A stretch of 18,609 nt of DNA from Cylindrodendrum hubeiense (GCA_014621425.1 JAANBB010000632.1:1-18609); one strand, 5' to 3'; numbered from the stretch's first letter, positions 1-12,937 are shown. Numbers and translations: made by a program. The notes: generated from the letters alone by a model not told the origin.

Positions 1-399
1 CCCGATGAGCCCGCCGTTCTCGGCGCGCGTGGCGCTGCACACCTCGACGATGCGCACCGCGAGCTCAAAGTAGAAGTCGTGGACCGTCTTGCCGAGCAGC
101 TGCGCCCAGACGGAGCTCGCCCCTCCGCCGCCGCCGCCGCCGCCGAGGTTGCTGCTGGCGAGGGGGTCGACGCCGATGGCGGCGCACATGCGGGCAAACT
201 GGGCGCGGAAGGCCGGGTCGGAGCGGATGTCGCGGGCGTGGGTGGCGGCGAACTGGTGCAGCAGCGAGCGGAAGACTTCGAGTTGCGTCTCGAGGGCCTG
301 GGCGTTTGTGGCGCGGAGTGAGGAGCCGTGGGAGGCATAGTGGGCGGATGTGACTCGGGAGCGGTCGAAGGCGGCGAGGCCGACGCCTTTGCGGGACAT
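1..399 (-). CDS. SNF8: ESCRT-II subunit Snf8/Vps22, N-terminal part (cut by window edge)
   Basis: The start codon is at 399 and the frame stays open for 133 codons to base 1, so the C-terminal part lies outside the window. The protein begins [15 protein letters not shown] and continues with [42 protein letters not shown] and [24 protein letters not shown]. This is the conserved opening of Snf8/EAP30: an N-terminal helical hairpin leading into the first winged-helix domain. Snf8 is a core subunit of ESCRT-II, which acts with Vps25 and Vps36 on endosomes to sort ubiquitinated cargo into multivesicular bodies. No intron is visible in this part. Residues 86-93 are a run of eight glycines (six GGC, then GGA and GGG) inserted just before the conserved WAQLLG motif. 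Its start is about 0.7 kb from the 3' end of the next gene on the same strand. Confidence 0.93.
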   Translation of the reverse strand, partial: MSRKGVGLAAFDRSRVTSAHYASHGSSLRATNAQALETQLEVFRSLLHQFAATHARDIRSDPAFRAQFARMCAAIGVDPLASSNLGGGGGGGGASSVWAQLLGKTVHDFYFELAVRIVEVCSATRAENGGLIG

Positions 400-1108
400 G
401 ATGGGCTGTGTATTTTGTAGCTGATGATGTCTAGAGTGTCCTTGCTGGTGAGGAGGAGGGGGAGGAGGAGGACGAAGAGGAGGAGGGCGGCGAAGAGGAG
501 TGGTGAGGGCCAAGTCGGAGGTTCAAGGTGGAGGTTCAAGGTGGGGTTGAAGGAGTCCGGAGGTTGAGGTTATCGGCGGCGGTGGGTTGGTGGGGCCGGC
601 GATACGTAACCGCATTTCCCCAGCTTCGGTCAAGATACCGTCATAGCATGTGACCATCCCACGTCCATATCCACGTTCGGATCCATGGTTCAAGTCAACA
701 AGACTCTCCTCCGCTTTCTCTCTGCAAATCCGCTGCAATCACAGAACCAACACCAACTTCGGTCACGGGGGGCACACATCATGTATCAAAAGCAGGCATT
801 TACATGCTCGACATCTACGTGGAGCCATCCCCGCCGTCTAAAGCGAGTCTTGTCTCCTTCATTCCAGAGCGGTGATATCCCTTTCATAACAGAGTCCGTC
901 TTCTCCTCCGCCCTCTCTGTTCCGATTCCCTCGGGCTTTTTTTCCCTAGCGTCTTCATGGGCATGAGCACCGTCGTGGTAGCATTAACCCCCCATTCTAT
1001 TCTGATTCCGTCGTCACTTCGTTAACCCCCGCCCCCTTCTCCCGGGGTTGTCTCGCTTCTAGGTCTGTTCTGTCTTTGTCGTGGGTGGAAACAGAATTGA
1101 CCTCGCGT
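400..1108. other. Intergenic: SNF8 promoter/leader and 3' flank of the J-protein gene
   Basis: No gene is supported in these 709 bp. Bases 450-510 are almost pure purine on the plus strand (GGA/GAA rich), so they are pyrimidine-rich on the SNF8 sense strand, as is usual for a fungal 5' leader. The SNF8 sense strand has no ATG between 400 and 613. The open frames at 650-966 show no recognisable protein. The right part (about 840-1108) is T/C rich and would hold the terminator of the minus-strand J-protein gene. Confidence 0.6.
517..542. repeat. 13-bp tandem duplication in the SNF8 upstream region
   Basis: The unit GGAGGTTCAAGGT occurs twice back to back (517-529 and 530-542), followed by a degenerate third partial copy. 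It is probably a simple slippage duplication. No function is proposed. Confidence 0.8.
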
Positions 1109-2663
1109 TTACTGGGTCTGGCACTGCGCCTGGCCATCGCCCATCTCTTCCTCGTCCTCCCAGTCTTGGCCGAAGCCGTGTCCTGCGGTCGCGCCCATCT
1201 GCCGTCATGTTAGCTACCGCTGATTTGATCCAAGGGTGAATAGAAGCATACCTTTTCGATGTCTGCGTTATCCTCATATTCGGCCTCATCGACCTCGTCG
1301 GCCTCAATATTCTTGGGGGCGGCGGGCAGCATCTTTCGCAGAGCGTCGTACGCCGAGTCCTCCTTCAGCCAGCCATCCTCAGGGAACTCGACCTTGACCA
1401 GCAGGTACAGGTCACCCTTGGCCTCGCCGCGCTTCATCGGCATACCCTCGCCGGGAATCTTGAGGCAGTCGCCAGGACGCAGGATCTTGTTCTGCTCTCG
1501 GTCGATATGAATACCGCGTCCGTCGAGGTGCTTGAGCACAGTTCGGGAGAAGCCACCCAGGGCCTCGCCCAGAGACACGGTCAGCTCGGCAGACAGGTCA
1601 TGTCCCAGACGGGTGAAGATGTCATGGGGTTCCTCCACAAGGGTGAAGACAATATCGCCAGGGATTTGATCCGGGTGCTGGTCGGCCTCGCCCTCGAGGA
1701 CGATTCGCTCGCCGTGCATGGAGCCTCGGGGGATATAAATCTCGAGCACCTTCTTCTCCTGGGACGTGCGCTTGCCCTTGCACTTCTTGCAACGGTCCTT
1801 CTCCTTGTAGACGGAGCCGGCGCCCTGGCAGTGATCGCACACGACAGCCTCACGGCGCATCATGCCGGGCCCAATCTGACGGAAGGCTTCGACAATACCG
1901 TTACCCTTGCATCGCTCGCACTGCGCGGGCTTGGCCTTGTCCTTGCCACCGGAGCCCTTGCAGGTGCCGCAGAGGACCTGCTTGTTGGCGGCAAACTTGA
2001 CCGTCTTGCCGCGGTAGAGCTCCTCCAGCGTCACCTTGTACTGCTGCTCCTCGTCGGGTCCTCGTCGGGGTCGTCGGGGTCCACCCGGGCCGCCGGGGCC
2101 GCCTGGACCGCCGGGGCCGCCCATGTCGAAGCCGAACATCTGCGAGATGATATCGTTAAGGTCGACCTCAGCGCCACCGGGGCCGCCGCGGGACTTGTCG
2201 AAAGCGGCCATGCCGTGCATGTCGTAGAGGCCGCGCTTGTCTTCATCGCTGAGGATCTCGTATGCCTGTGTGATTTCCTTGAACATAACCTCGGACTCAA
2301 CTCGCTGCTCCTCGGGGACCTTGTCCGGGTGGTACTTGAGGGCGGCCTGTATGCGGGGAGTTCATGTTAGGATGCATTGCTCTGTATGATTCGAGACTCG
2401 CTGGAAGGGTGTGACACGTACTTTTCGGTAGGCCTTCTTAATCTGGTCTGGGGTGGCCGTCTTATCGATACTGAGCAACTCTGCCGCCTCGCCAGTCAGC
2501 CTCAGCCCTCTCAGCGTCTCGGGCCCTCCCCGCGGCTTGCGTCGCCGACGGACAGAAAAAACCCTGCCGTCTTGTGCCTGCAAATGCGGGGGAGACAAAA
2601 CTCACCGTAGAGATCAACCTCCTCCTCGGCCGAGCCGCCGGCGTTGAACGCGTTCTCGTCCAT
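1109..2663 (-). CDS. Type I J-protein (Hsp40), Xdj1/Ydj1 class, with C-terminal CaaX box
   Basis: Exons are 2663-2606, 2480-2422, 2346-1252 and 1198-1109, giving 433 residues. Introns are 125, 75 and 53 nt, all GT-AG. The J domain starts at DLYELLSIDKTATPDQIKKA (from residue 17) and has the HPD triad at 45-47, which stimulates Hsp70 ATPase. A glycine-rich linker contains five GGP triplets (115-129). The zinc-binding domain follows (about 165-232) with CGTCKGSG, CERCKGNG, CDHCQGAG and a degenerate CKKCKGKR, and then the substrate-binding C-terminal domains. The 30-codon last exon adds an acidic segment and ends in CQTQ, a CaaX box of the farnesylated type seen in Ydj1 and human DNAJA proteins. 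The J domain looks closer to yeast Xdj1 than to Ydj1, but I am not certain, so no symbol is given. It is a cytosolic or membrane-associated co-chaperone for folding and probably mitochondrial import. Confidence 0.94.
1199..1251 (-). other. Last intron of the J-protein gene; retention would remove the CaaX box
   Basis: This is a 53-nt intron with donor GTATGC, branch point GCTAAC and acceptor GGCAG, in phase 0 after Lys404. If unspliced, the frame reads 13 further codons and stops at TAA 1212-1210, which lies inside the branch-point region. The resulting protein would lack the acidic tail and CQTQ. Confidence 0.85.
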
Positions 2664-3304
2664 GGTGCGTGGGAGTGTTTGGGGCGAGATTGAACCTTGC
2701 AGGGACGAGTTATCTGTAATGCAAGATGAAGAATTGGTGGTTGTTTCGCCAGCCCGCTCAGTTGTTGAGTGGAGCACGGCGCAGCGTAGTACAGCACAGG
2801 CACAGCACAGCACCAGCACAAAATCTTTTGGCGCGGGCGGCGGGCGGCGGCACAGTATCAGAACGCGGGGTCTTTTTTCCCTCCTCGTCTCCCCTCTTGA
2901 GATACAGGCAGCCCGAGACGCCGGGATTAAAGGAAAAACGAGAGCTGCATCTCTGCCGTAGAGAGCTTATAGCCGGATTGGATTGGATGGGATTGTTCAG
3001 CACGAAATCAAGCCAGGAGCCGTCATGATAAATCCGACTTCCGCTCGTTGAGGCGAGACAGGCCTTCCTTCACATGCGTCATTCCCATCGACGCCTGGAC
3101 TCGGTAGCCTCTGACAAACTAACCATCTCTAACAAGGGGCCATCTACGCAAATTGATTCACTGGTGCGGCACAAGCGTTTGATATCTCACGAGTAACTCC
3201 CACAAAAACAAGCAATCAATTTCGTGTAATCAAATGATCGACAAACGGAAGCCCATCCGAGTAGGCCTCACTCTTTTTTAAGAAAAAAAATCCAAACTTC
3301 TGTC

Positions 3305-3331
3305 TTATCAGACTCATCTTATCGTCTTATC
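3305..3331 (-). promoter_or_regulatory. Cluster of three GATAA motifs
   Basis: TTATC occurs at 3305-3309, 3319-3323 and 3327-3331, that is, three GATAA on the minus strand within 27 bp and about 150-180 bp upstream of the synthetase start. GATA-type zinc-finger factors bind such sites in fungi. Whether these are used is inference. Confidence 0.4.
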
Positions 3332-3400
3332 GACAACCAATCAACAACGCCACATTGTGGCGCATCACCCGTCAAACGTTCAGCCGCCAATTCCCGAATC

Positions 3401-5781
<2,381 letters not shown>

Positions 5782-6397
5782 CACTTCCGAGGACGACATT
5801 GCATGAAGCTAGCAAGGAGGAGATAGAGGAGTCGGATGTTCAGGAGCTATTTATAGCTGAAAATTTGTACCATATAATGTAAACCCATGTATTATCCGAT
5901 ACAACATAGAGGAGCCAAGAGCAAAATAACACTTTTCATCTTCATTTTGCACAATCACCATAACTAGACCTGTCTAGGCCAGTCCAATACCACGGTTGCC
6001 AAATCAAATAAGTCATAAATCGTGCCATGATCGATATATTCAAGAAAACCAGATCCTCCCAAGGTATCATGGAGCGATATCGCTCTAACTCTTGGCCTGC
6101 ACAATACACTGCCAGGCATCCCTTCCACCACAAAACAAATATTATGATGACCCCCAGACTCCTGCCGCCCTCCTCTAATAAATGGCGGGTTGGCTATGCT
6201 ACTCATAACGTGCCTTGGAGGGGCTAAGATACAGGACGAAGAAGAAGAAGAAGAGAGAGTAAGAAAGAAAAAAAGGACTGCTGTGCAGTAGTGTCATGAA
6301 GAGGGCCGTCCATCAAGGACAAGCCACTCCAAAGACAGACTATTATGTCGTGAGACGATAGATGAAGAAAAATGCAAACGCAATAGGGGTATAATGT
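5782..6397. other. Convergent 3' flanks of glutamyl-tRNA synthetase and noxR
   Basis: These 616 bp lie between two converging genes and hold no supported gene. AT-rich stretches near 5855-5900 (around TATAATGTAAA) and 5930-5970 could contain the poly(A) signals of the synthetase. A GAA repeat is at 6238-6252. Confidence 0.6.
6238..6252. repeat. (GAA)5 microsatellite
   Basis: Five GAA triplets are followed by GAGAGAG in the shared 3' flank. It is non-coding. Confidence 0.8.
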
Positions 6398-8234
6398 CTA
6401 AACTTCCAGGATCCAAATCTGTATCGCAGTGTTAGTTATTAATCGGCATATGAGAGGGAAGGGTGCACAAACCTCCATCTTTGCAGTCTCAAGTCTCATC
6501 TTCCGGGCTTCCTCCTTAGCAGTGTCGATTGCCATGTCCAGATCATCTTGGTCACCCATGGTGATCATATCACCATTAGGCATGTCCTCGTCCTTGACCT
6601 TGACCTTGAAGCGACGGCGCAGGCCAAACTTTTCCCGGACTTTCTCAACCAAGACGGTGAATTCAACATTAGGCTTGACCATGATGTATCTCACATCATC
6701 GGCGTGGACCTTGACGCGGATCTTGGTGACTTCGACACGACGGGGAGATCTTCGTGAGGATCCGGCTACAGAGCCAGGGCCACGGCGGTTGTTGCCCACC
6801 ATTTCAAAATCGCCTTCGTCAAAGGATCCATCGTCGTACTCGGAGCCGTCATCTTCGTAACGGGGTTGCGATGGGCGAGCCTGTTGTCGACTGCCTCCCG
6901 ATCCTCTGGAACCACCGCCGCCGCCGTACATGTCGTAAACCTCGCCAGCGTACGAACCCTCCTCTTCTGGGATCTGCTTCGGCCTCCGTTGTAGAGGAGT
7001 AGTCTCTCGCTGGCCTGTGCTCCTGGCGGGTTGGGCAGACGCCGACCTTGCTGGTCTCTGAGGCCCATCTGGGGGCGAACCAGCCTTCTCATACCGACGG
7101 TTCGGCTCAGCCTGTTGGATGTTGAGCTTAGCCAGTGTGGGTTTTTGGCCGTTGCGGACAGAAGCACCACGCGAAGGACGCTCGTTCTCAGGTGGAGGGG
7201 TTGGGGGGAAGACATTGCGGTTGGTGGGTGGCTCTGACTGCTGTCTGCGAGATTGGATGCCGGGCTTGACGAGGTTTGTAGCAGCGAAGGAAATGTTGTC
7301 TGGGGGGCGGTCGTCCTTAACCTCCAACTTTCCGGCCTGATCTGGCTGTTAGCTAACTGGAGTTCCCAAGGGACAAAAGGAGTTCTTACGTTCTTGATCT
7401 CGGAGCCGGCGAATCCCGTGAAGGCATTGGCACGATCCGAAGCGGCGACAAGTCTTGCCTTGCCGAGGTAATCCTTGGTCTTGAGGTTGCGCACCTTGGC
7501 TTCGTTGGGTCTGTAGACAACGCCGACGGGGATGGAGAAAACGGTATAGCCCTCCGCTTGTTCACGGATGGCCTCATCAATAACGTTGTGATCCTCCACC
7601 ACCTTCTCCTTAACGGCATAGGTCAAGTCCTGCATGCCGGCATCCTTCTGCTGTAGATAGATGTAGCACAGGCCACGGTTGAAGAGGACCTCGCAAGAGT
7701 AGAGCTTGAAGAGAAGGCCCAATTGAGCGTAGTCGATCATGGCGTTGCCGCGCAGGTATAGGAGAGTATCGTTGAAGTTGGCAAGGGCCTCCTCAAAGTC
7801 ACCGAGAAGGAAGTTGGAAACGCCCTGCTGGAAGTAGGCAACGGCGAGGTACTGGTCTAGTCGGATGGCTCGCTGGTAGCTTTCGACCTGTTGGGGGGTG
7901 GTTGTTAGCATGCGAAGTGGGTGCGAAGTGGGTGCGATGGTGGCCGCGGTGCAGCACAGCGCATCGTGGTGGGGAGAGGAGGGGGACGCATTGACTTACA
8001 GCCTTCTCGTGCTCGCCGAGGGTCGCGTGGATGACGCCCATGTTGAAGAGGATCTTGCTGGTGTCGTGGATCTTCTCAAACTCGGTGATAGAGTCTTCGA
8101 ACTCATTGTTGTCGTAGCGAGCCAGGGCCGCAACCCAGGTCTCGATTTCCTGTGCGAGGACCGGAGTCAGTGGAACTGCAGATGGACTGACGGTTAGGCG
8201 GGCTTTGGGCCGGACGTACCTGTTTCAACGACAT
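6398..8234 (-). CDS. noxR: NADPH oxidase regulator NoxR (fungal p67phox counterpart)
   Basis: Exons are 8234-8220, 8149-8000, 7887-7390, 7336-6473 and 6418-6398; introns are 70, 112, 53 and 54 nt. The product is 515 residues. The first exon is only five codons (MSLKQ), and joining it restores the conserved start. Residues about 3-160 form four TPR repeats (SKILFNMGVIHATLGEHEKA, LAVAYFQQGVSNFLLGDFEE and others), which bind active Rac GTPase in this family. The conserved YRPNEAKVRNLKTKDYLGKA segment, about 180-205, corresponds to the oxidase activation region. A proline/glutamine-rich disordered middle follows (about 225-420), then a PB1 domain (about 422-500) with an acidic segment around DEDMPNGDMITMGDQDDLDM; PB1 links NoxR to Cdc24 and BemA polarity proteins. 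NoxR activates NoxA/NoxB to make superoxide for hyphal fusion, sexual development and infection structures. Splicing the last intron gives the conserved ending KMEIWILEV. Confidence 0.95.
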
Positions 8235-8604
8235 GATTGTCGCCACAGGGCAATGGAAGCCACAGAAAAAGTGAAAGTGTAAATCGCAAGTAGAGTGTCT
8301 GTCTGTCGGATGGGAGAAGAAGACGGAAAGGGAAGAAGGTTTGTGGGTGTGGCGGGAGGAGGGCGAAGAAGAGGTGAAGAGCGAGACAATGGAGAGACGG
8401 AGGGACGGAGTGGTGGGAGTGGGAGCGGGAGTGAGTAGCGGGAGTCAAGTGGGGTGGTCTTAGTTGGAGTGGGCAGTAGCTTCGGCGCTTAGAAGCAGCA
8501 GTAGCAGGAGCGAGTCGATTTGGGGGGAGGGTTGCCCCGACTTATTATTTGAGATGGCGGGCAGGTACGGCCGTGACCGTAACAACGGGGGCCGGGTACA
8601 AGGG

Positions 8605-8625
8605 GGCAGGTGGCAGGTGGCAGGT
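8605..8625. repeat. 7-bp tandem repeat (GGCAGGT)3
   Basis: Three perfect copies of GGCAGGT are followed by a diverged partial copy, in the noxR upstream region. Because 7 is not a multiple of 3, variation here would be frame-shifting if coding, which fits a non-coding leader. Confidence 0.75.
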
Positions 8626-8649
8626 AGCAGGGCAGTCGCGGTGCTGGCC

Positions 8650-8670
8650 GTGCGGTGCGGTGCGGTGCGG
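8650..8670. repeat. 5-bp tandem repeat (GTGCG)4
   Basis: Four copies of GTGCG plus one base lie in the noxR upstream region, close to the GGCAGGT repeat. Confidence 0.8.
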
Positions 8671-9555
8671 CGGAGCGAGACTGGCTGGTGCTTGTGGTGC
8701 TTTCCCCCGCCTTGGGCGAGCAATTGGTCGCTGTTGAGACTCGCTAGGCTTGGCGACCCAGTCGGTGGCAGTGGCGTAGCTTCTAAATGCAGCAAAGGCG
8801 GCGGCCAAGAAAGCTTGGGCCCGCGAGTAATGATCCGGTCGTGATGGCACGATGGATGGATGAATTCGGGAAGCTGACTTGTCTTGCGATTGTGAAAAGC
8901 GAGACAATATGTTTTGGTCGGCGGTTGGCGCGTCTCTGGCTTTTCTGATATCTCTGATGTCTCTTGATATTCAGAGTTGCTGACGAGGTGGTGGTGGCAG
9001 TTGCGGGTATAAGTCGTCTCCGTGAAAAGATGGATGAGAGTTGCCCAAAAGGAGAGTAGATACTGCAGAATGTCTTTTCGATCCGTGCCTGCGAAACGAA
9101 AAGCCAAAAACTTATAACGAGCGAAACAAACGGGCCGGCCCATTCGAAGATTATATCCAAAATGCCAGTCGAGGCTGAAGGATCGGTGTAAGCGGGATCG
9201 GACGTTTTTTTCCACACTCCACGACGATGCGATGCAAGTTCAACTCGAGCCAAGCCAGCAGGGCTCCCTAGCTAACAACCCAAGGTAGCCACGCGAGTCG
9301 AGTGAAGAAAGAGGCAATTAGAATGCACGCAAGTGTGGCCAAGGCCCGATGGTCTGGTGACGGGACGAGTCTTTTGCAGCACGACGGGCGGTGCGATTCG
9401 GCGGGCGACGTAGTGAGTGGACAAGGCAACGAAAGGTCAGCGCCTAGAGAGTGAGAGATGGTGGGAAGCGCCCAATCCCACGGCCATGGGCTGGGGGGCG
9501 GAGGTATATCAATCACCGCATCGCATGCTGGGTCTGTCCCCCAGGGCGCTAAACC

Positions 9556-9587
9556 GCCCAGCGAACCCGCGGCCGCTAAGGCTGGGC
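9556..9587. repeat. Inverted repeat, 7-bp arms
   Basis: GCCCAGC (9556-9562) is repeated in inverse as GCTGGGC (9581-9587) across an 18-bp GC-rich spacer. It could form a hairpin, but such arms arise often by chance in GC-rich DNA. Confidence 0.5.
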
Positions 9588-10413
9588 AGTCACACCTGGA
9601 TCACACAAAGGGGAAGCAGAGGCATCCAAGAAGCACTGGAGACATGGAGAGGCACGGCCGCGCTGACGGGTCAGGGGGATGTGCAGCAGGGGTTGCCCTT
9701 TTCGGTCTCTTGGGTGTCTCTGTTGGCTGCCGGCTGTGTGTGTAGCCTGGAGCTCCGTTGGGTTTGCGGAGGGTTTGACATGCAAAGCGTTCATCCTGAT
9801 CGACGGCAGCCCGATGTGTCGGCATGTCTGGGCGGGTTTGGACAGGGACATGGCCCTCTGTCCTGCTGCACCAGGTACGTTTGATGGAGAACAGGAGCCG
9901 CCAGCCTTGGAGCAAAAGAAAGGAAAAGTTGGCGGATTCATCAGATGCAGAGGCTTCCAGTACACCGGGTACCCGAGCATGGCCGAGATGTCCACCCTTG
10001 GTGTCGTTGTCTGTCATTCTTCCACACGTCAATGCTCAATGCTCTCTGACTCGTCTATCTGAGAACCGTCCCCAGTGATGTGATGTGATACTGGCCTCGC
10101 TCGGGCATCTAGTTTACCCTTCTAATCCCCTCCTCCCCCTCTTCATCCATCGCTCATCGAACCACCTCCACTCTGAGCCTCGTCAGATGCTTCCCAAAAT
10201 CGAACGGTGTGAGGCCGACTCGTCGCTCCGTGTGCATCGCCCGCATCCCGCGTCGCCCATCGGTGCCACATCCACATCGATGCTAGGATCAACGGCGCAT
10301 CCACTGGGACGTCTCCCACCACGTCCTGGGGCACCGAGTGTTGCAGGTCCCAAAAGTCCTGTCACCTCGCGGGTGATTGGGCAGTTTCAGGGGCATCCCG
10401 GTAACCTGGAGTG

Positions 10414-10456
10414 CCACCCCGCTACCCACGGCGCGTATCTGGGAGACTAGCGGTGG
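10414..10456. repeat. Interrupted inverted repeat (possible stem-loop)
   Basis: CCA (10414-10416) pairs with TGG (10454-10456), CCGCTA (10419-10424) with TAGCGG (10448-10453), and CCCA (10425-10428) with TGGG (10440-10443). This gives 13 pairs with a 2-nt and a 4-nt bulge and an 11-nt loop. It lies in the gene-free interval. No known RNA family is recognised. Confidence 0.4.
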
Positions 10457-12937
10457 CTTTCTGGCCGGTGGGCAGCCAACATCTTGCTGCTGTAGCACCA
10501 ACAGGTACACACAGACTAATAAAGGGAGATGGCAATGCGAAATGCACTCCCCTCCGATTATCTGAGGTCCGGCTCATTGGCCTACCTAACGACCCTCGTG
10601 GCCGAGAGACCTGCTAACCCTGCAGCCAACGATGCCCAGCCGTTGGCGTCGAATGACGTGTGAGCGATCGTGCCGTTGGGTTGGTCCGTCGACCGTGTAA
10701 GCGCCGTGCTGGAGCTTCCCAGAAGCAGATTGGGTGATAGACGGACCTCCTCTGCATGACCCAACAAGCGGGACACGCGCATCGTCTCTGGCTTCTATTG
10801 ACATTCAAAATCGGGCCCTCTCCACGGGCTCCGACCCAAGGGCACGGGTTGCCATGTACACCCTTGACTGGTTTTCACCTAGACTTGGCTCGTCTCTCCC
10901 AACAGGTGACGACGGTGGGCCAACACCAACGGTGGCAGAGGGACTAGACATGCGCGGTGATGATGTGTGCGCCGAACCCTGGTGGAGCTCTTTACGTCCA
11001 GCGGCCCCCTGCCCATGCCTTAGTTATACCGTTCAATCACCAATAATGCCAAATTTGAACCTCAAAATAGAACCCAGGTCACCTTGGCTCTCTTCTTGGC
11101 TCTCGGTGCCGAGCTGTGGCCGCCGGGGTTAGAGGGAAAACCCGGATTGTTCATCTCGCCGCGGTTGGCACGACGGCAAGACGGGCAGATGGGATGACAG
11201 GACGGCAGCAAGAGAAACAGAAACTCGCTGTTGGATCCCATGATGTTGAAACCCTGGATCCCTCTCCCATGATATTACAGCTCCATCACCATCTGCCTCA
11301 GCCTCAGCGCTTCCCAGCCTATCCTTTACGGCGTCTGCTGGCCACTCCATGCACTAATGCGTCCACTCAACACGCGTCGATCTGCGGCGCACCAGCCACA
11401 CCACGGTCACCACCCAGGCCGCAGCCTCCACGTCCGAAGTACTCGTCGGCCAGTCCAACGTATGCTCATCCAAGACATGTTTCTAGGCGACCGGATCCGG
11501 GCCTTCGACCAACTTCGCTCGCGACCCCTTCGGGCTGTGCCGGGCCTGTAAAAGGGACCCCTGATCGTCGGAGGCCCTGGATGGGCGTGACTGACACGTT
11601 TTGCCAGACAGGGTGTTACCGGGCCGAGATCGAGGGGCCAGGGGTCGTCAATGCGGCAACAGACTCACATCGCGAGTGCTGCGTTGGAGGCACAGCTTGA
11701 GATGTGGAAATGAGCCGTGAAAACAAAAAAAGAAGATCAAAACACACAAAGCCCTTTCTGTCGAGTGACCTTGAAGAGGGTTGCAAGTTGACGTAGCCTT
11801 CGTAACCGAGTTGTCAGATTTACTAGTTTAGAGGCTTGATGTGACGGCTCACCTTGGACTTCCCGTCGATGCTACAGCAACGCCCAATTGCCATGCGATT
11901 TCACATGCAAGATTCCCAAGTTGCCTCGAAGACCTCTCACTCTGCAGCACAACCCAGCCACTTCCCAACAAAGACATGCCGTGCTACCCATCGCAGGTCC
12001 TGAACTCCTGCCATCTCGCAACAAGATCCATTCATCCCATCCATCCTCCACGAGCTTTGATCTCTAACTTATCCAAAACCAATCCACCTCCTGGCTCTGT
12101 CCCCGCCTCTCAACCCCGTCTCATCCTGTCACCGCCATCCGGGCCCTTCCGGTCTTCAGACTGTGGAGTCCTGCGAGCTTCCCCAATCAATTGCGTCTTT
12201 GCTCTCGGTCTGCCTCAAACGTCCACTTTCTGTGCTACGCAACTCCACTGCCTACGTCAAGCTTTTTGTTTTCTCTGTGTAGTATTCTGCATAGTACGTC
12301 AGCTATTGTCTATAGTGCCTTGTAGTTACCATCTGCCATTCTACGCATAGACCTGTCCGTTTCGTGCTCGTCCGGCAGACGATGAGCCGCATATCCGTAT
12401 CACAGCGGGATCCACCGTTCGTCCGGCACTGGGCGCCGAGGATCGCATCATGGCCATCGCTTCCTTTTTCACGTCGCCGGAGATTTACCATCCGGGAGCT
12501 CTGTCCTGAATTCGAATCGTATTCTCCAGAACATGGGGTTTTCTCCCACACATCGGCCGCATGCCAAGGGTGAAAACGACAGAACAACTGCCCATTGCCC
12601 AGCCGTGTGTCGAACGATTATCGCCCTGACCCTTGTCGCGATCTGACCTTGGGACTGAGATATCGCACCACGTCTACCCATAAGCCCTGCTATAGAAGCC
12701 CAAATGCTTCTCCTGCCATTGTTTCGGGCTTTGCTCCCGGTTTCACTTTCGCTCGAGGCGCTTGCGGGGACGAAGGACTGAAGAACGGGGGCTTGATGCC
12801 ATGGATCGATCATGCCAGGACCTCGATAACCTTAATTCCACTGGGTACTATCCTTCGCCTGGGATCCTCACTATTCAAGTCTGGGAGGGGATGAAGTCGA
12901 ACGAGTCCGGCGGCTACAGCTAGTGACATGGCTTCCA

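Larger units (their letters stand above)
8235..9140 (-). promoter_or_regulatory. noxR upstream region/long 5' leader with no ATG on the sense strand
   Basis: From the noxR start codon to base 9140 there is no CAT on the plus strand, so no ATG on the noxR sense strand, for 906 bp; the first is at 9143-9141. The half nearest the gene is purine-rich on the plus strand, which makes a CT-rich leader on the sense strand. The simplest reading is a long, transcribed 5' untranslated leader kept free of upstream start codons. The transcription start is not known, and an intron in the leader is possible. Confidence 0.5.
9141..12937. other. Gene-free interval of about 3.8 kb between noxR leader and ccs1
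   Basis: No protein gene is supported here. The longest open frames (for example 9417-9884, 10734-11132, 11116-11700, 11841-12350 and 12469-12813) have no recognisable domain and are rich in Pro, Ser, Arg and His, as chance frames in this composition are. Base composition is ordinary for the window, with no AT-rich block of the RIP type and no terminal repeats of a transposon. Stretches around 11280-12360 are C/T rich on the plus strand, like a leader, but no plus-strand gene follows. Two GC-rich inverted repeats are listed separately. The interval could be an expanded promoter for noxR, a non-coding transcript, or decayed sequence. Confidence 0.5.

Noticed and set aside
1507..2370. 287-codon open frame antisense to the J-protein gene
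   Set aside because: It is a mirror of a highly biased coding exon (leucine/alanine-rich shadow) with no domain of its own, while the opposite strand encodes an intact J-protein.
8460..9215. 251-codon open frame on the minus strand upstream of noxR
   Set aside because: It starts with GTG; its only ATG is at 9143. The sequence becomes low-complexity (Leu run, Pro/Ser/His-rich) and matches nothing known. It is more likely part of the ATG-free noxR leader.
10156..10215. TTCGA-type B-box-like matches (also near 11028 and 18340) as possible tRNA genes
   Set aside because: None has a pairing T stem, an A box at proper distance or an acceptor stem.
11116..11700. 194-codon plus-strand open frame in the gene-free interval
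   Set aside because: Composition is Pro/Arg/Ser/Thr-rich without domain, splice pattern or leader, as expected of a chance frame in GC-rich DNA.
11841..12350. 169-codon plus-strand open frame
   Set aside because: It is Cys/Pro/Ser/Leu-rich because of the pyrimidine-rich strand; no motif was recognised.
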